DNA of 64,000 bases from Sinorhizobium fredii USDA 205 (GTDB lineage Bacteria > Pseudomonadota > Alphaproteobacteria > Rhizobiales > Rhizobiaceae), in assembly GCF_001461695.1 (NCBI RefSeq), contig NZ_AUTC01000055.1:1-64000 (forward strand), written 5' to 3'. This document shows, piece after piece, positions 8,243 through 18,246 of the stretch. The position numbers and the translations under genes are program-made. The notes beneath the pieces were generated by a model. It was given only the letters and a program-made list of their open reading frames with translations, was not told the DNA's origin and ran no database searches. Numbering within the stretch: the stretch's first letter is position 1; every line of letters begins with the position of its first letter.

Positions 8243-10357
8243 ATGAACGTTGCGACCCCCATCCGAGCAGAAAAATCGGTCGGCCACTCGGTCTGTCCGC
8301 ACGACTGTCCCTCGGCTTGCGCGCTGGAAGTGGACCTGACCGCCGAAGGACGGATCGGCCGCGTCCGCGGCGCTGCCGCGAACAGCTACACGGCCGGCGT
8401 CATCTGCGCCAAGGTGGCGCGCTATGCTGAGCGCATCTACCATCCCGGCCGGCTGATGGTGCCGCAGCGCCGCGTCGGCGCCAAGGGCGAGGGGAACTGG
8501 CAGGAGATTTCCTGGGGGGCCGCCCTCGACGAGATCGCCGACCAGTTCGTCAAGGCCGAACAGAGGCACGGTTCGGAGGCGGTGTGGCCCTATTTCTATG
8601 CCGGCACCATGGGGCAGGTGCAGCGCGATTCCATCGAGCGCCTGCGTCATGCCAAGCGCTATTCCGGCTTCTTCGGCTCGATCTGCACCAATATGGCCTG
8701 GACCGGCTTTACGATGGCGACCGGAGCCTTGCGCGGTCCGGATCCGCGCGAGATGGCCAAGTCCGATTGCGTGGTGATCTGGGGCACCAATGCGGTGGCG
8801 ACGCAGGTCAATGTGATGACCCACGCGGTCAAGGCCCGCAAGGAGCGCGGCGCCAAGATCGTCGTCATCGACGTCTACGACAACCCGACGGTCAAGCAGG
8901 CCGATATCGGCCTGGTCCTGAAGCCGGGCACCGATGCAGCGCTCGCCTGCGCCGTCATGCATATCGCCTTCCGCGACGGCTATGCGGATCGCGCCTATAT
9001 GGCGGAATTCGCCGACGATCCGGCCGGGCTCGAAAAGCATCTCAAGACACGCGGGCCGGAATGGGCCTCGGCGATCACCGGCCTGTCCGTCGAGGAAATC
9101 GAGACTTTTGCGAAGCTCGTTGGGACGACGCCGAGAACCTATTTCCGTCTCGGCTACGGCTTCACCCGCCAGCGCAACGGCTCGGTCGCCATCCACGCTG
9201 CCGCTTCCGTTGCGACCGTGCTCGGCTCGTGGAAGCACGAGGGCGGTGGTGCCTTCCATTCCAACAACGACATTTTCAAGCTCGACAAGCGCGAACTCGT
9301 CGGCACCTCGTTTCACGACCCGGACGTGCGCATGCTCGATCAATCGCAGATCGGCCGGGTGCTGACGGGCGACGCCGAGGCGCTGCGCGATCGCGGCCCG
9401 GTAACGGCTCTGCTGATCCAGAACACCAATCCCGTCAACGTCGCGCCCGAGCAGCGGCTGGTAAGGCGTGGCTTCCTGCGCGACGATCTGTTCGTCGCCG
9501 TTCACGAACAGTTCATGACCGACACCGCCCGGCTCGCCGACATTGTCCTGCCGGCCACGATGTTCCTGGAGCATGACGATCTCTACCGCGGCGGCGGGCA
9601 CCAGCACATTCTGATCGGCCCGAAAATCGTCGAACCGCCGCCGACGGTGCGCACCAACCTTTTCGTCATCGAGGAACTGGCAAAGCGCCTCGGCGTCGCC
9701 GATCGTCCCGGCTTCGGCCTCTCGGAGCGGCAGCATATCGACCGATTGCTGGCCAATTACGGTATTGGCTTTGAAGAGATGAAAGAGAAGAAATGGCTCG
9801 ATTGCCAGCCCGGCTTCGACGAAGCGCATTTCCTCAAAGGCTTCGGCCATCCGGACGGCAAGTTCCGCTTCAAGGCCGATTGGACCGGCACGCCCGCCCC
9901 GAACCGGCCGCCGAAGTCAATGGGCTTGCAGGGACCTCACGAAAACCTTCCTGAGTTCCCCGACCACGTCGATCTGATCGAAGTTGCCGACGACCGCCAT
10001 CCGTTCCGGCTGGCAACCTCGCCGGCGCGCTCCTTCCTGAACTCGACCTTCTCCGAGACGCCCTCCTCGATCGTGAAAGAAGGGCGCCCGGAGGTGATGG
10101 TCCATGCCGAGGACGCAGCCGAGCTTGGAATCGCCGACGGCGATATCGTGAAGCTCGGCAACGACCGCGGCGAAATCCGCCTTCATGCCAGGATCGGCGG
10201 CGGTGCGCGCCGCGGCGTCGTCGTTGCCGAGGGTCTCTGGCCGAACGGCGCCCATCTCGACGGCGAGGGCATCAACGTCCTGACCGGTGCGGATGCGGTC
10301 GCTCCCTATGGCGGCGCGGCCTTCCACGACAATCGGGTCTGGATGCACAGGGCCTGA
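8243..10357 (+). CDS. Molybdopterin-dependent oxidoreductase ([4Fe-4S], DMSO-reductase superfamily)
   Basis: About 704 aa, cytoplasmic (no Tat signal). An N-terminal [4Fe-4S] site (CPHDCPSACALEV with a fourth Cys in GVICAKV) is followed by the molybdopterin oxidoreductase core and a C-terminal dinucleotide-binding domain (MVHAEDAAELGIADGDIV). Redox substrate cannot be named; such proteins are usually annotated as putative formate-dehydrogenase-like or thiosulfate-reductase-like. ATGs at 8225 and 8243 are both possible and differ by six residues. I chose 8243 because MNVATPIRAEKS gives a more natural N-terminus. It is a candidate consumer of the MoaD/MoaE cofactor. Confidence 0.9.
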   Translation: MNVATPIRAEKSVGHSVCPHDCPSACALEVDLTAEGRIGRVRGAAANSYTAGVICAKVARYAERIYHPGRLMVPQRRVGAKGEGNWQEISWGAALDEIADQFVKAEQRHGSEAVWPYFYAGTMGQVQRDSIERLRHAKRYSGFFGSICTNMAWTGFTMATGALRGPDPREMAKSDCVVIWGTNAVATQVNVMTHAVKARKERGAKIVVIDVYDNPTVKQADIGLVLKPGTDAALACAVMHIAFRDGYADRAYMAEFADDPAGLEKHLKTRGPEWASAITGLSVEEIETFAKLVGTTPRTYFRLGYGFTRQRNGSVAIHAAASVATVLGSWKHEGGGAFHSNNDIFKLDKRELVGTSFHDPDVRMLDQSQIGRVLTGDAEALRDRGPVTALLIQNTNPVNVAPEQRLVRRGFLRDDLFVAVHEQFMTDTARLADIVLPATMFLEHDDLYRGGGHQHILIGPKIVEPPPTVRTNLFVIEELAKRLGVADRPGFGLSERQHIDRLLANYGIGFEEMKEKKWLDCQPGFDEAHFLKGFGHPDGKFRFKADWTGTPAPNRPPKSMGLQGPHENLPEFPDHVDLIEVADDRHPFRLATSPARSFLNSTFSETPSSIVKEGRPEVMVHAEDAAELGIADGDIVKLGNDRGEIRLHARIGGGARRGVVVAEGLWPNGAHLDGEGINVLTGADAVAPYGGAAFHDNRVWMHRA

Positions 10358-10412
10358 GCAACAATCGAAAAATCCATAGAGCGCGGGCGAAACCCTCTTT
10401 CAAGGATGAACC

Positions 10413-11009
10413 ATGACGAAACATGACGACCCGCGCATCCGGATCATCGACCGCCGGTCTCTCTGGAAGGGCTTCATCAGCCTCGAGCAGGTCACGCTTG
10501 AGCAACAGATGTCCGACGGCAGGACTGCCCGTCTCGTTCGCGAGGTGCACGACCATGGCCGCGCCGCGACGATCCTGCTCTTCGACCCGGAGCGCCAGAT
10601 CGTGGTGCTCGTCCGGCAGTTCCGTCTTCCCGTCCTCCTGCAGGGCGAGCCGGCTTTCCTGATCGAGACGCCGGCGGGCCTGCTCGACGGCGAGGCGCCG
10701 GAAGTGGCGATCTGCCGCGAAGCGATGGAAGAGACCGGCTATCGTATCGAGAGTGCCATGCATCTCTTCGACGCCTATATGAGCCCCGGCTCGATAACCG
10801 AGCGCACGAGTTTCTTCCTCGGCCGCATCGACACGTCCAAGAAGGTGGCGGCCGGCGGCGGGCTGGCCCATGAGGGGGAAGACATCGAGGTGCTTGAAAT
10901 TGCCTTGGACAAGGCCGTCGCGCTGATCGGCACCGGTGAAATCTGCGACGCCAAGACGATCATGCTTCTGCAATGGGCCATGCTGAACCGGGCGGCGCTG
11001 GCGGCTTAA
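10413..11009 (+). CDS. NUDIX hydrolase, NudK-like (GDP-mannose/ADP-sugar pyrophosphatase type)
   Basis: 198 aa. The Nudix-box core REAMEETGY lies at residues 102-110 after ETPAGLLDGEAPE. The dimer-forming N-terminal beta domain and the VRQFRLPVL strand resemble NudK/ADP-ribose pyrophosphatases, which cut nucleoside diphosphate sugars. An AAGGATG ribosome site precedes the ATG. It is separated from the oxidoreductase by 55 bp, so the two may share a transcript. Exact substrate uncertain. Confidence 0.88.
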   Translation: MTKHDDPRIRIIDRRSLWKGFISLEQVTLEQQMSDGRTARLVREVHDHGRAATILLFDPERQIVVLVRQFRLPVLLQGEPAFLIETPAGLLDGEAPEVAICREAMEETGYRIESAMHLFDAYMSPGSITERTSFFLGRIDTSKKVAAGGGLAHEGEDIEVLEIALDKAVALIGTGEICDAKTIMLLQWAMLNRAALAA

Positions 11010-11104
11010 CCCATTGATACAGCATACATTACCGATAATTCACTTTTTGTGCGCGGCATGCTGCGGTAAATCGATCGTGTCTTCTTCAACGACACGGGCG
11101 ATCC

Positions 11105-13717
11105 ATGACGTCCTCTTCCTCCCTCCACGAAATTGAAGTCCAAGACGAACCGGCCGAGGGTGGGTGGCGGCCATTCCTGAGGCGTCACCAGCGCTATCTT
11201 TCCGCCATAGGCACACTCGTAATGATCGCGCTCTTCGGCGTGGCGATTTTCCATCTCACCGCCGAGGTGAAGTATGAAGATGTGGTGGCTGCCCTGGCGA
11301 GCACGAGCTGGAGCACGGTGGCAACCGCCATCCTGTTCACCGCCCTGAGCTTTCTCTCGCTCACCTTCTATGACGTCGGGGCGCTCGACTATATCAAGCA
11401 AAAGCTCCCCTATCTCGACGTCGCCCTGACGGGGGCCTGTGCCTATGCAGTCGGCAACACGGCGGGCTTCGGACCCTTGAGTGGCGGCGCGATCCGGTAT
11501 CGGTCCTACTCTCGCCTCGGCCTGGAGCCTGACGATATCGGCCGGGTCATCGCCTTTGTCACGCTCGCCTTCGGCCTGGGGCTTGCCGCCGTCGCATGCC
11601 TGAGCCTGCTCGCCGTCGCCGAGTATGTCGCGCCGCTGACAGGGATCGCGCCGTTCTGGCTGCGGGCGATAGCCGTACTCGTGCTTGGCGCAATGCTCAC
11701 CGTCATGGTGGCGGCACGCAGCGGTCATGAGATGCGTATCGGCCGCGTCACCCTGCGCCTGCCGGATACCAGGACCTCGTCGCGTCAGTTCCTGGTGACG
11801 GCGCTTGACCTGGCGGCCTCCGCGACCGTGCTCTATGTGCTGCTGCCGGCAGGCACGATCGGCTGGCCGGCCTTCCTGGCGATCTATGCCGTGGCGGTCG
11901 GTCTCGGCGTGCTGAGCCATGTGCCGGCGGGCTTGGGGGTCTTCGAGACCGTGATCGTCGCGACCCTTGGCCATGCGGCCAAAGTCGACGCTATTCTCGG
12001 AGCCCTGGTCCTCTACCGCGTGATCTACCATGTGCTGCCGCTGTTGATCGCCATCGTCGTGATCATCGGCATGGAAGCCCGCCAGCTCGCCGGCCATCCG
12101 GCCGCGTCCAGCCTGCGCCGCGCTGGCGGCCGCATGACGCCGCTCCTGCTTGCGACCCTGGCTCTCGTGCTCGCCCTCATGCTGGTCCTTTCGAGCGTCA
12201 CCCCGACACCGGACGAGAACCTCGCCTTCCTCGAAAGCTACGTTTCCCTGCCGATCGTCGAGGGCGCGCACTTTCTTGCCAGCCTGCTGGGGTTGGCGCT
12301 GATCATTGTCGCGCGCGGGCTGGCGCTGCGGCTCGACGGCGCCTGGTGGGCCTCGGTCGTCATCGCGCTCACCGCTCTTCTGCTGTCGCTCATCAAGGCC
12401 GTGGCGCTGGTGGAAGCAGGCATGCTTGCTTTCTTCATCGTCGGGCTCCTTGCCAGCCGCCGGCTTTTCGTTCGTCCCGCCTCGCTGTTCGGGCAGGCGC
12501 TGACCCCTCCCTGGCTGATGGCGATGGGGGTCATCTGCCTGGGCGCCTATGTCGTCCTGCTCTTCGTCTATCGCGACGTCGACTACAGCCATGAGCTCTG
12601 GTGGCAGTTCGAGTTTTCGGCAGAGGCGCCGCGCGGGCTGCGCGCCCTGCTTGGGGTCACGATCGGCGCGACCGCGGTGGCGATCTGGAGCCTGATGCGC
12701 CCGGCCACGACGGCGGTTGCGCCGGCATCCGAGGAGGACATGGAGCGTGCCATCGCGATTGTCGAAGCTCAGGACATGTCCGATGCCAACCTGGTGCGGA
12801 TGGGCGACAAGAGCATCATGTTTTCCGCCGATGGCCGCGCCTTCCTCATGTACGGCCGCTGGTCGCGTTCCTGGATCGCGCTTTTCGATCCCGTCGGCCC
12901 CCTGGATGCCTGGCCGGATCTCATCTGGCAGTTCATCGAGACGGCTCGTTCCAACGGCTGCCGCGCGGTCTTCTACCAGGTCTCGCCGAGGGGACTAGCC
13001 TATTACGCCGATGCAGGCTTGAGAGCCTTCCGTCTCGGCGAGCTCGCCGACGTCGACCTCGAGCGTTTCGAGATGAAGGGCGGCAAATGGGCGAACCTGC
13101 GCCAACAGGTCAGCCGCGGCCTGCGGGATGGGTTGGAATTCTCGGTGGTCGAGCCCGTCGATGTGCCGGCGATCCTGCCGGAGCTTGCCGAGATATCCGA
13201 TGCCTGGCTCGCGCACCACAGCGCACGCGAGAAGAGCTTTTCGCTCGGTGCCTTCGATCCGCAATATCTCGCCACACAGCCGGTCGCGATCCTCAGGTGC
13301 AATGGTCGGATCGTGGCCTTTGCCAACATTCTCGTGACCCAGACCAGGGAAGAAGGGTCGATAGATCTGATGCGCTTCTCGCCTGAAGCGCCCAAGGGCG
13401 CGATGAATTTTCTGTTCGCGCAGCTCATGGAATATCTGAAGCTTAAAGGTTATCGGCGCTTCAATCTCGGCATGGCGCCGCTCTCCGGCATGTCGTCCCG
13501 CCGCCTGGCGCCGGTCTGGGACCGCGTCGGCCGGACCTTCTATGAACACGGCGAACGCTACTACAACTTCAAGGGCCTGCGCGCCTTCAAGTCCAAATTC
13601 CATCCACATTGGCAGCCACGCTATCTTGTTGCGAGCGGCGGACTCAACCCGATCCTTGCCCTGATGGATGCGACGTTCCTGATCGGCGGTGGCCTCAAGG
13701 GAGTGATAAGGAAATGA
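11105..13717 (+). CDS. mprF: Bifunctional lysylphosphatidylglycerol flippase/synthetase (MprF/LpiA)
   Basis: 870 aa. The N-terminal half holds about 13-14 membrane segments, including the UPF0104-type flippase block (AVGNTAGFGPLSGGAIRYRS and VPAGLGVFE). The C-terminal soluble DUF2156/GNAT-like synthase (from about residue 545, ending GLRAFKSKFHPHWQPRYL) transfers lysine from Lys-tRNA to phosphatidylglycerol. In rhizobia the acid-inducible lpiA-acvB(atvA) pair has this organisation; lysyl-PG raises resistance to acid and cationic peptides. The stop overlaps the acvB ATG. The 95-bp upstream gap is relatively AT-rich and probably carries the promoter. Confidence 0.96.
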   Translation: MTSSSSLHEIEVQDEPAEGGWRPFLRRHQRYLSAIGTLVMIALFGVAIFHLTAEVKYEDVVAALASTSWSTVATAILFTALSFLSLTFYDVGALDYIKQKLPYLDVALTGACAYAVGNTAGFGPLSGGAIRYRSYSRLGLEPDDIGRVIAFVTLAFGLGLAAVACLSLLAVAEYVAPLTGIAPFWLRAIAVLVLGAMLTVMVAARSGHEMRIGRVTLRLPDTRTSSRQFLVTALDLAASATVLYVLLPAGTIGWPAFLAIYAVAVGLGVLSHVPAGLGVFETVIVATLGHAAKVDAILGALVLYRVIYHVLPLLIAIVVIIGMEARQLAGHPAASSLRRAGGRMTPLLLATLALVLALMLVLSSVTPTPDENLAFLESYVSLPIVEGAHFLASLLGLALIIVARGLALRLDGAWWASVVIALTALLLSLIKAVALVEAGMLAFFIVGLLASRRLFVRPASLFGQALTPPWLMAMGVICLGAYVVLLFVYRDVDYSHELWWQFEFSAEAPRGLRALLGVTIGATAVAIWSLMRPATTAVAPASEEDMERAIAIVEAQDMSDANLVRMGDKSIMFSADGRAFLMYGRWSRSWIALFDPVGPLDAWPDLIWQFIETARSNGCRAVFYQVSPRGLAYYADAGLRAFRLGELADVDLERFEMKGGKWANLRQQVSRGLRDGLEFSVVEPVDVPAILPELAEISDAWLAHHSAREKSFSLGAFDPQYLATQPVAILRCNGRIVAFANILVTQTREEGSIDLMRFSPEAPKGAMNFLFAQLMEYLKLKGYRRFNLGMAPLSGMSSRRLAPVWDRVGRTFYEHGERYYNFKGLRAFKSKFHPHWQPRYLVASGGLNPILALMDATFLIGGGLKGVIRK

Positions 13718-15096
13718 CGCTTATGGGAAAACTCTGGAGCACCGCCTTCCTTGCCGCACTGGTCCTCGGGACGGCTAACCTTCCGGCCGCGCCCGACGAC
13801 GCGCGGAAGTTCGACACAGGAATGATCCCGTCGCCGCATATCCTGTTTCCCAGGCAAGACGCGACAGGACTCGTCGTGCTGCTTTCGGACGCCGGCGGCT
13901 GGACGGCGAAGGAAGATGCGGTTGCTCGCTCGCTGTCCGGCGACAATGCGATCGTCATCGGGATAGACCTCAGGGCCTATCTGATGGCCCTCGCCAAGGA
14001 TGATGGCGACTGCGTCTACACCGTCTCCGACATCGAATCCTTGAGCCAGCAGGTGCAGCGCGCGGCCGGAAGCGTTGCCTATCGCCCGCCGGTCGTTGCA
14101 GGGGTTGGCGCCGGTGGCGCAATGGCTCTGGCGATCGCCGCGCAATCCCCGGCCGAGACGATCGGCAGGACCCTTGCCATCGATCCGGAAGAAGGAATTG
14201 CCCTGACGAAGCAACTCTGCACCCCGGCGGAGAAAAATCGCAAGGACGATCGCATGGTCTACGGCCTGACCGACGGACCCTTGCCCGACCCGGTGGCGGT
14301 GACCTTTTCTTCTGCCGCGTCAGCGGATGGTCGAGCCCATGTCGCTGCGCTTGTCGAGAAGCATTCGGAAATCGAGACCGACGATACCGACGATAATGCC
14401 TATGCGGCGTTGTCCGACGCCCTCTCGGGCTATCTGGGCGAGGACGACGAAGCCGACAATCCGTTCGGGCTGCCGCTGACGATCCTCGACGCCAAGCCGA
14501 GCCGCGACACGATGGCGGTGATCTATTCCGGCGACGGCGGCTGGCGCGACATCGACAAGGAAGTCGGCAATGTCCTGCAGCAGCAGGGGGTTCCAGTCGT
14601 CGGGGTGGATTCGCTGCGCTATTTCTGGGCGGAGCGCCAGCCGCAGGAGACCGCCGATGACCTACAGCGGATCATTGGCTATTACGGCAAGCGCTGGAAT
14701 GTCCGCAACGTCCTGCTGATCGGCTATTCCTTCGGCGCCGATATCCTGCCGCGCACCTACAACCTGCTGCCGCCCGCCGACCGGGCGCGCGTCCGCCAGG
14801 TGACGCTCATGGCGCTGTCGCATCAGGCCGACTTCAAGGTCTCCGTCCTCGGCTGGCTGGGCGCGGAAGGGGCCGGGAGCGCCGGCGATCCGGTCGATGA
14901 TGTCAAGGCGATCGACCCGTCGCTCGTCCAATGCATCTACGGCACCGAGGAGGAGGACGACGCCTGTCCGGAACTGAAATCGTCCGGTGCCGACGTGGTC
15001 GCGATCGAGGGCGGCCATCATTTCGACGAAGACTATCCGGCCCTGACGCGGCGCGTCCTTGACGGCCTCGACCGAAGGCTTGCGGCGGCGAAGTGA
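13714..15096 (+). CDS. acvB: AcvB/AtvA/VirJ-family alpha/beta hydrolase
   Basis: About 460 aa from the ATG at 13714 (overlapping the mprF stop as ATGA). A second ATG at 13723 is equally close to the signal peptide MGKLWSTAFLAALVLGTANL. Two alpha/beta-hydrolase-like halves follow. The second has the nucleophile elbow GYSFGAD and a late His (EGGHHFDED), as in the VirJ/AcvB family. In rhizobia and agrobacteria this periplasmic protein is encoded downstream of lpiA, and family members have been linked to lysyl-PG turnover and virulence. Overlap predicts coupled translation. Confidence 0.92.
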   Translation: MTLMGKLWSTAFLAALVLGTANLPAAPDDARKFDTGMIPSPHILFPRQDATGLVVLLSDAGGWTAKEDAVARSLSGDNAIVIGIDLRAYLMALAKDDGDCVYTVSDIESLSQQVQRAAGSVAYRPPVVAGVGAGGAMALAIAAQSPAETIGRTLAIDPEEGIALTKQLCTPAEKNRKDDRMVYGLTDGPLPDPVAVTFSSAASADGRAHVAALVEKHSEIETDDTDDNAYAALSDALSGYLGEDDEADNPFGLPLTILDAKPSRDTMAVIYSGDGGWRDIDKEVGNVLQQQGVPVVGVDSLRYFWAERQPQETADDLQRIIGYYGKRWNVRNVLLIGYSFGADILPRTYNLLPPADRARVRQVTLMALSHQADFKVSVLGWLGAEGAGSAGDPVDDVKAIDPSLVQCIYGTEEEDDACPELKSSGADVVAIEGGHHFDEDYPALTRRVLDGLDRRLAAAK

Positions 15097-15108
15097 AGGC
15101 GACTGGTA

Positions 15109-15774
15109 TCAGATGGCCGGAGAAATGAGCGTGCCCGAGGCTTCCCCGACCGCATGGCTGACGGCGCGCCCCTCTTTCATTTCCACCTGGCCCTCGGCGA
15201 CCAGCCTGAGCGCCAGCGGATAGGTCTTGTGCTCCACCGTCAGGACGCGCGCGGCGAGTGTCTCGGGCGTGTCGCCGGCAAGGATCGGAACGGCGGCTTG
15301 GGCGATGATCGGGCCGTCGTCCATGGCTTCGGTTACGAAATGCACGCTGCAACCGGCGAGCTTCATGCCCGCCTCGAGCGCGCGCTGATGCGTATTGAGC
15401 CCCGGGAAGAGCGGCAGCAGTGACGGATGGATGTTGAGGATCCGGCCTTCGTGGCGCTGGATGAAGGCTGCGGACAGCAGGCGCATATAACCGGCAAGGC
15501 AGATGATGTCCGGCTGGAGCCGGTCGAGTTCCGCGAGGATCGCCGCCTCGTGCGCTTCCTTGCTTTGAAAGTCCCTGCGCACGAATGAGGATGTCGCGAT
15601 GCCGAGCGCTGCCGCCTTGGCGAGGCCGCCGGCCTCCGCCTTGTCGGAAATGACAGCGATGATCTCGGCGGGGAAATCCGGATCAGTCGCAGTCGACACC
15701 AGCGAGAGCATATTGGAGCCGCCGCCCGAGATGAAGACGACGACCCTTTTCTTTGCGCCTGCGGTCACGCTCAT
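15109..15774 (-). CDS. purN: Phosphoribosylglycinamide formyltransferase
   Basis: 221 aa. PurN motifs are visible: [10 protein letters not shown] (GAR-binding), [12 protein letters not shown] (catalytic Asn and His) and [16 protein letters not shown] (catalytic Asp). It transfers a formyl group from N10-formyl-THF to GAR in purine synthesis. The true start is the ATG at 15774, overlapping the purM stop (ATGA); the longer open frame upstream is just purM read in another frame. It converges with acvB with only 12 bp between the stop codons. Confidence 0.96.
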   Translation of the reverse strand: MSVTAGAKKRVVVFISGGGSNMLSLVSTATDPDFPAEIIAVISDKAEAGGLAKAAALGIATSSFVRRDFQSKEAHEAAILAELDRLQPDIICLAGYMRLLSAAFIQRHEGRILNIHPSLLPLFPGLNTHQRALEAGMKLAGCSVHFVTEAMDDGPIIAQAAVPILAGDTPETLAARVLTVEHKTYPLALRLVAEGQVEMKEGRAVSHAVGEASGTLISPAI

Positions 15775-16841
15775 AGGGCGAGGCTGCCCTTGTATATCGT
15801 GCCGGCAGCACCCTCGTCGCGCGCCACTATGCGGCCGAGTGTGAAGACCGTCTCGCCTTCGCCGGCCAGAACCGTCGCGACCTTGTCGGCTTCCGCCGCC
15901 GGAACGACGGCAATCATCCCGACGCCGCAATTGAAGGTGCGCAGCATCTCGTTGGCGGCGACGCCGCCGGTTTTCGCCAGCCAGGAGAACACGGCCGGAG
16001 GCTTGACCGCGTCGAGGTCGATCTCGGCGGCGAGATGCTTCGGCAGTACGCGCGGAATATTCTCGGGGAAGCCGCCGCCGGTGATGTGCGCCAGCGCCTT
16101 GATCGCGCCGGTCGCGCGGATCGCTTTCAGAAGCGGCTTCACGTAGATGCGGGTCGGGGTCATCAAGAGGTCGGCAAGCGTACCTTCGCCGAAGGGTGCC
16201 GGAGCATCCCAGGCGAGACCCGAGAGGGCGACGATCTTGCGCACCAGCGAATAGCCGTTCGAGTGGACGCCGGAGGAGGCGAGGCCGAGGATGACGTCGC
16301 CCTCGGCAATGTCGCCCGCCGGGAGAAGCTGTCCGCGCTCGGCCGCGCCGACGGCAAAGCCGGCAAGATCATAGTCGCCGCCGGAATACATGCCGGGCAT
16401 TTCGGCCGTCTCGCCGCCGATCAGCGCACAGCCCGCCTCGCGGCAGCCGGCGGCGATGCCGGCGACGATCGCCGCGCCCTGGTCCGGGTCGAGCTTGCCG
16501 GTGGCGAAATAGTCGAGGAAGAACAAGGGCTCGGCGCCCTGCACGACGAGGTCGTTGACGCACATGGCGACGAGGTCGATGCCGACGGTGTCGTGCTTGT
16601 TCGCATCGATGGCGATCTTGAGCTTGGTGCCGACGCCGTCATTGGCGGCGACCAGCACCGGATCGGTGAAGCCGGCCGCCTTGAGATCGAAGAGTCCGCC
16701 GAAGCCGCCGATCTCGCCGTCGGCGCCGGGACGCCGGGTCGAGCGCACATGCGGCTTGATCTTCTCGACCATCAGGTTGCCGGCATCGATATCCACACCC
16801 GCGTCGCTATAGGTGAGGCCGTTCTTTCCCGACTGGCTCAT
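15771..16841 (-). CDS. purM: Phosphoribosylformylglycinamidine cyclo-ligase (AIR synthetase)
   Basis: 356 aa. The start at 16841 is supported by a TTTGGAGAACGAGC ribosome site and the canonical [11 protein letters not shown] opening. The AIR-synthase fold shows ATP/FGAM loops in [21 protein letters not shown] and [13 protein letters not shown]. It makes AIR in purine biosynthesis and is translationally coupled to purN. It is divergent from perM; the 238-bp gap between the genes holds their promoters. Confidence 0.97.
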   Translation of the reverse strand: MSQSGKNGLTYSDAGVDIDAGNLMVEKIKPHVRSTRRPGADGEIGGFGGLFDLKAAGFTDPVLVAANDGVGTKLKIAIDANKHDTVGIDLVAMCVNDLVVQGAEPLFFLDYFATGKLDPDQGAAIVAGIAAGCREAGCALIGGETAEMPGMYSGGDYDLAGFAVGAAERGQLLPAGDIAEGDVILGLASSGVHSNGYSLVRKIVALSGLAWDAPAPFGEGTLADLLMTPTRIYVKPLLKAIRATGAIKALAHITGGGFPENIPRVLPKHLAAEIDLDAVKPPAVFSWLAKTGGVAANEMLRTFNCGVGMIAVVPAAEADKVATVLAGEGETVFTLGRIVARDEGAAGTIYKGSLAL

Positions 16842-16996
16842 GCTCGTTCTCCAAAGCTCGTCGTATTTTGCGGATGCGATTGGCACGGTAAGCTGAGGAG
16901 TGCAAGCGGAGAGGCCGGGCCTCGCGGCTTTTTTCACGTTTTTGCCTCCGCTTCATCGCCTTCAGGCGCCAAGCGAGCGGATTGAAGGGCGTCGGG

Positions 16997-17026
16997 CTTG
17001 ACCTGCGCGCGCACCGCACCCTATCT
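16997..17026 (+). promoter_or_regulatory. Candidate sigma-70 promoter of perM-hdaA
   Basis: CTTGAC at 16997-17002 and CTATCT at 17021-17026 with an 18-nt spacer (or CCTATC with 17). This fits the S. meliloti housekeeping pattern CTTGAC-N17-CTATAT. Confidence 0.55.
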
Positions 17027-17079
17027 CGTCGGACGAAAGACGAGGGGCGCGACGCGCCGGACGCGTGACGGGGAACACC

Positions 17080-18246
17080 ATGGGCAATCGGATCAGCGGT
17101 TTCGGACTTCAGCGCCAGATCTTCTTCTGGCTGCTTGTGCTCGCCGCCTTCATTGCCTTTCTGATGGTGTTCAGCTCCATCCTCCTGCCGTTCCTCGCCG
17201 GCATGGCGCTTGCCTATTTCCTTGATCCCGTCGCCGACCGGCTGCAACGCCTCGGCCTCACCCGCCTGATGGCGACGATCGCCATTCTCGTTGCCTTCAT
17301 CGTCCTCTTTGCGCTGTCGCTGATCATCGTCATCCCGCTGATTTTCACGCAAGCCGCCGACTTCATCCAGAAGATGCCCGGCTATGTCGCGAGGCTCCAG
17401 GCCTTTGTGGCGGACACCACCCAGTCGACGCTGGTGCCTGACTGGCTCGAGGCTCAAATGGCGGCAATCAAGGAGAATTCGGCCAAGCTCCTCGAGCAGG
17501 GTGCCACCTTTCTCGGCACCTTGTTCCAGCAGCTCTGGAATTCCGGCATGGCGCTGCTGGACATCCTGTCGCTCTTCATCATCACACCGGTCGTCGCCTT
17601 CTATCTGCTGCTCGACTGGGATCGCATGGTTCAGAAAGTCGATAGCTGGGTGCCGCGCGACCATGTCGACGTCGTGCGCCAGATCGCCCGCGACATGAAC
17701 GCGACGATTGCCGGCTTCGTGCGCGGCCAGGGATCCCTTTGCGTCATTCTCGGCCTCTACTACGCGATCGGCCTGTCGCTCGTCGGGCTCAATTTCGGCC
17801 TGCTGATCGGTTTCTTTGCCGGCATGATCAGCTTCATCCCCTATGTCGGATCGCTGGTCGGCCTCGTGCTTGCCGTCGGCGTGGCGGTCGTCCAGTTCTG
17901 GCCCGACTACATCTGGATCCTGCTCGTCCTTGCCGTCTTCTTCACCGGCCAGTTTCTCGAAGGCAACATTCTCCAGCCGAAACTGGTCGGCAAAAGCGTC
18001 GGTCTCCATCCCGTCTGGCTAATGTTCGCACTGCTGGCCTTCGGCGCGCTGTTCGGTTTCGTCGGCCTCCTCGTCGCCGTGCCGGCGGCCGCGGCGATCG
18101 GCGTCCTTGTTCGTTTCGGTATCCAGCGGTACCTTGATAGCGACCTCTACCACGGGCATAGGACGGCCGCGAACCAGCAGTCGGAGGGTCAGGAGCCCGA
18201 CCGACAGATGCCATCCCCCAGAGCAAAGCATGACAAGACGCCCTAA
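17080..18246 (+). CDS. AI-2E/PerM-family membrane transporter
   Basis: About 388 aa from the ATG at 17080, which has a GACGGGGAA ribosome site (a GTG at 17065 would add five residues). The PerM-family pattern is seen: 7-8 membrane helices, a soluble loop with coiled-coil character around residues 110-150, and the conserved region IPYVGSLVGL ... GNILQPKLVGKSVGLHP. Family members export autoinducer-2 or act as Na+/H+ antiporters; the substrate here is unknown. The 3' end overlaps hdaA by 17 bp. Confidence 0.9.
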   Translation: MGNRISGFGLQRQIFFWLLVLAAFIAFLMVFSSILLPFLAGMALAYFLDPVADRLQRLGLTRLMATIAILVAFIVLFALSLIIVIPLIFTQAADFIQKMPGYVARLQAFVADTTQSTLVPDWLEAQMAAIKENSAKLLEQGATFLGTLFQQLWNSGMALLDILSLFIITPVVAFYLLLDWDRMVQKVDSWVPRDHVDVVRQIARDMNATIAGFVRGQGSLCVILGLYYAIGLSLVGLNFGLLIGFFAGMISFIPYVGSLVGLVLAVGVAVVQFWPDYIWILLVLAVFFTGQFLEGNILQPKLVGKSVGLHPVWLMFALLAFGALFGFVGLLVAVPAAAAIGVLVRFGIQRYLDSDLYHGHRTAANQQSEGQEPDRQMPSPRAKHDKTP

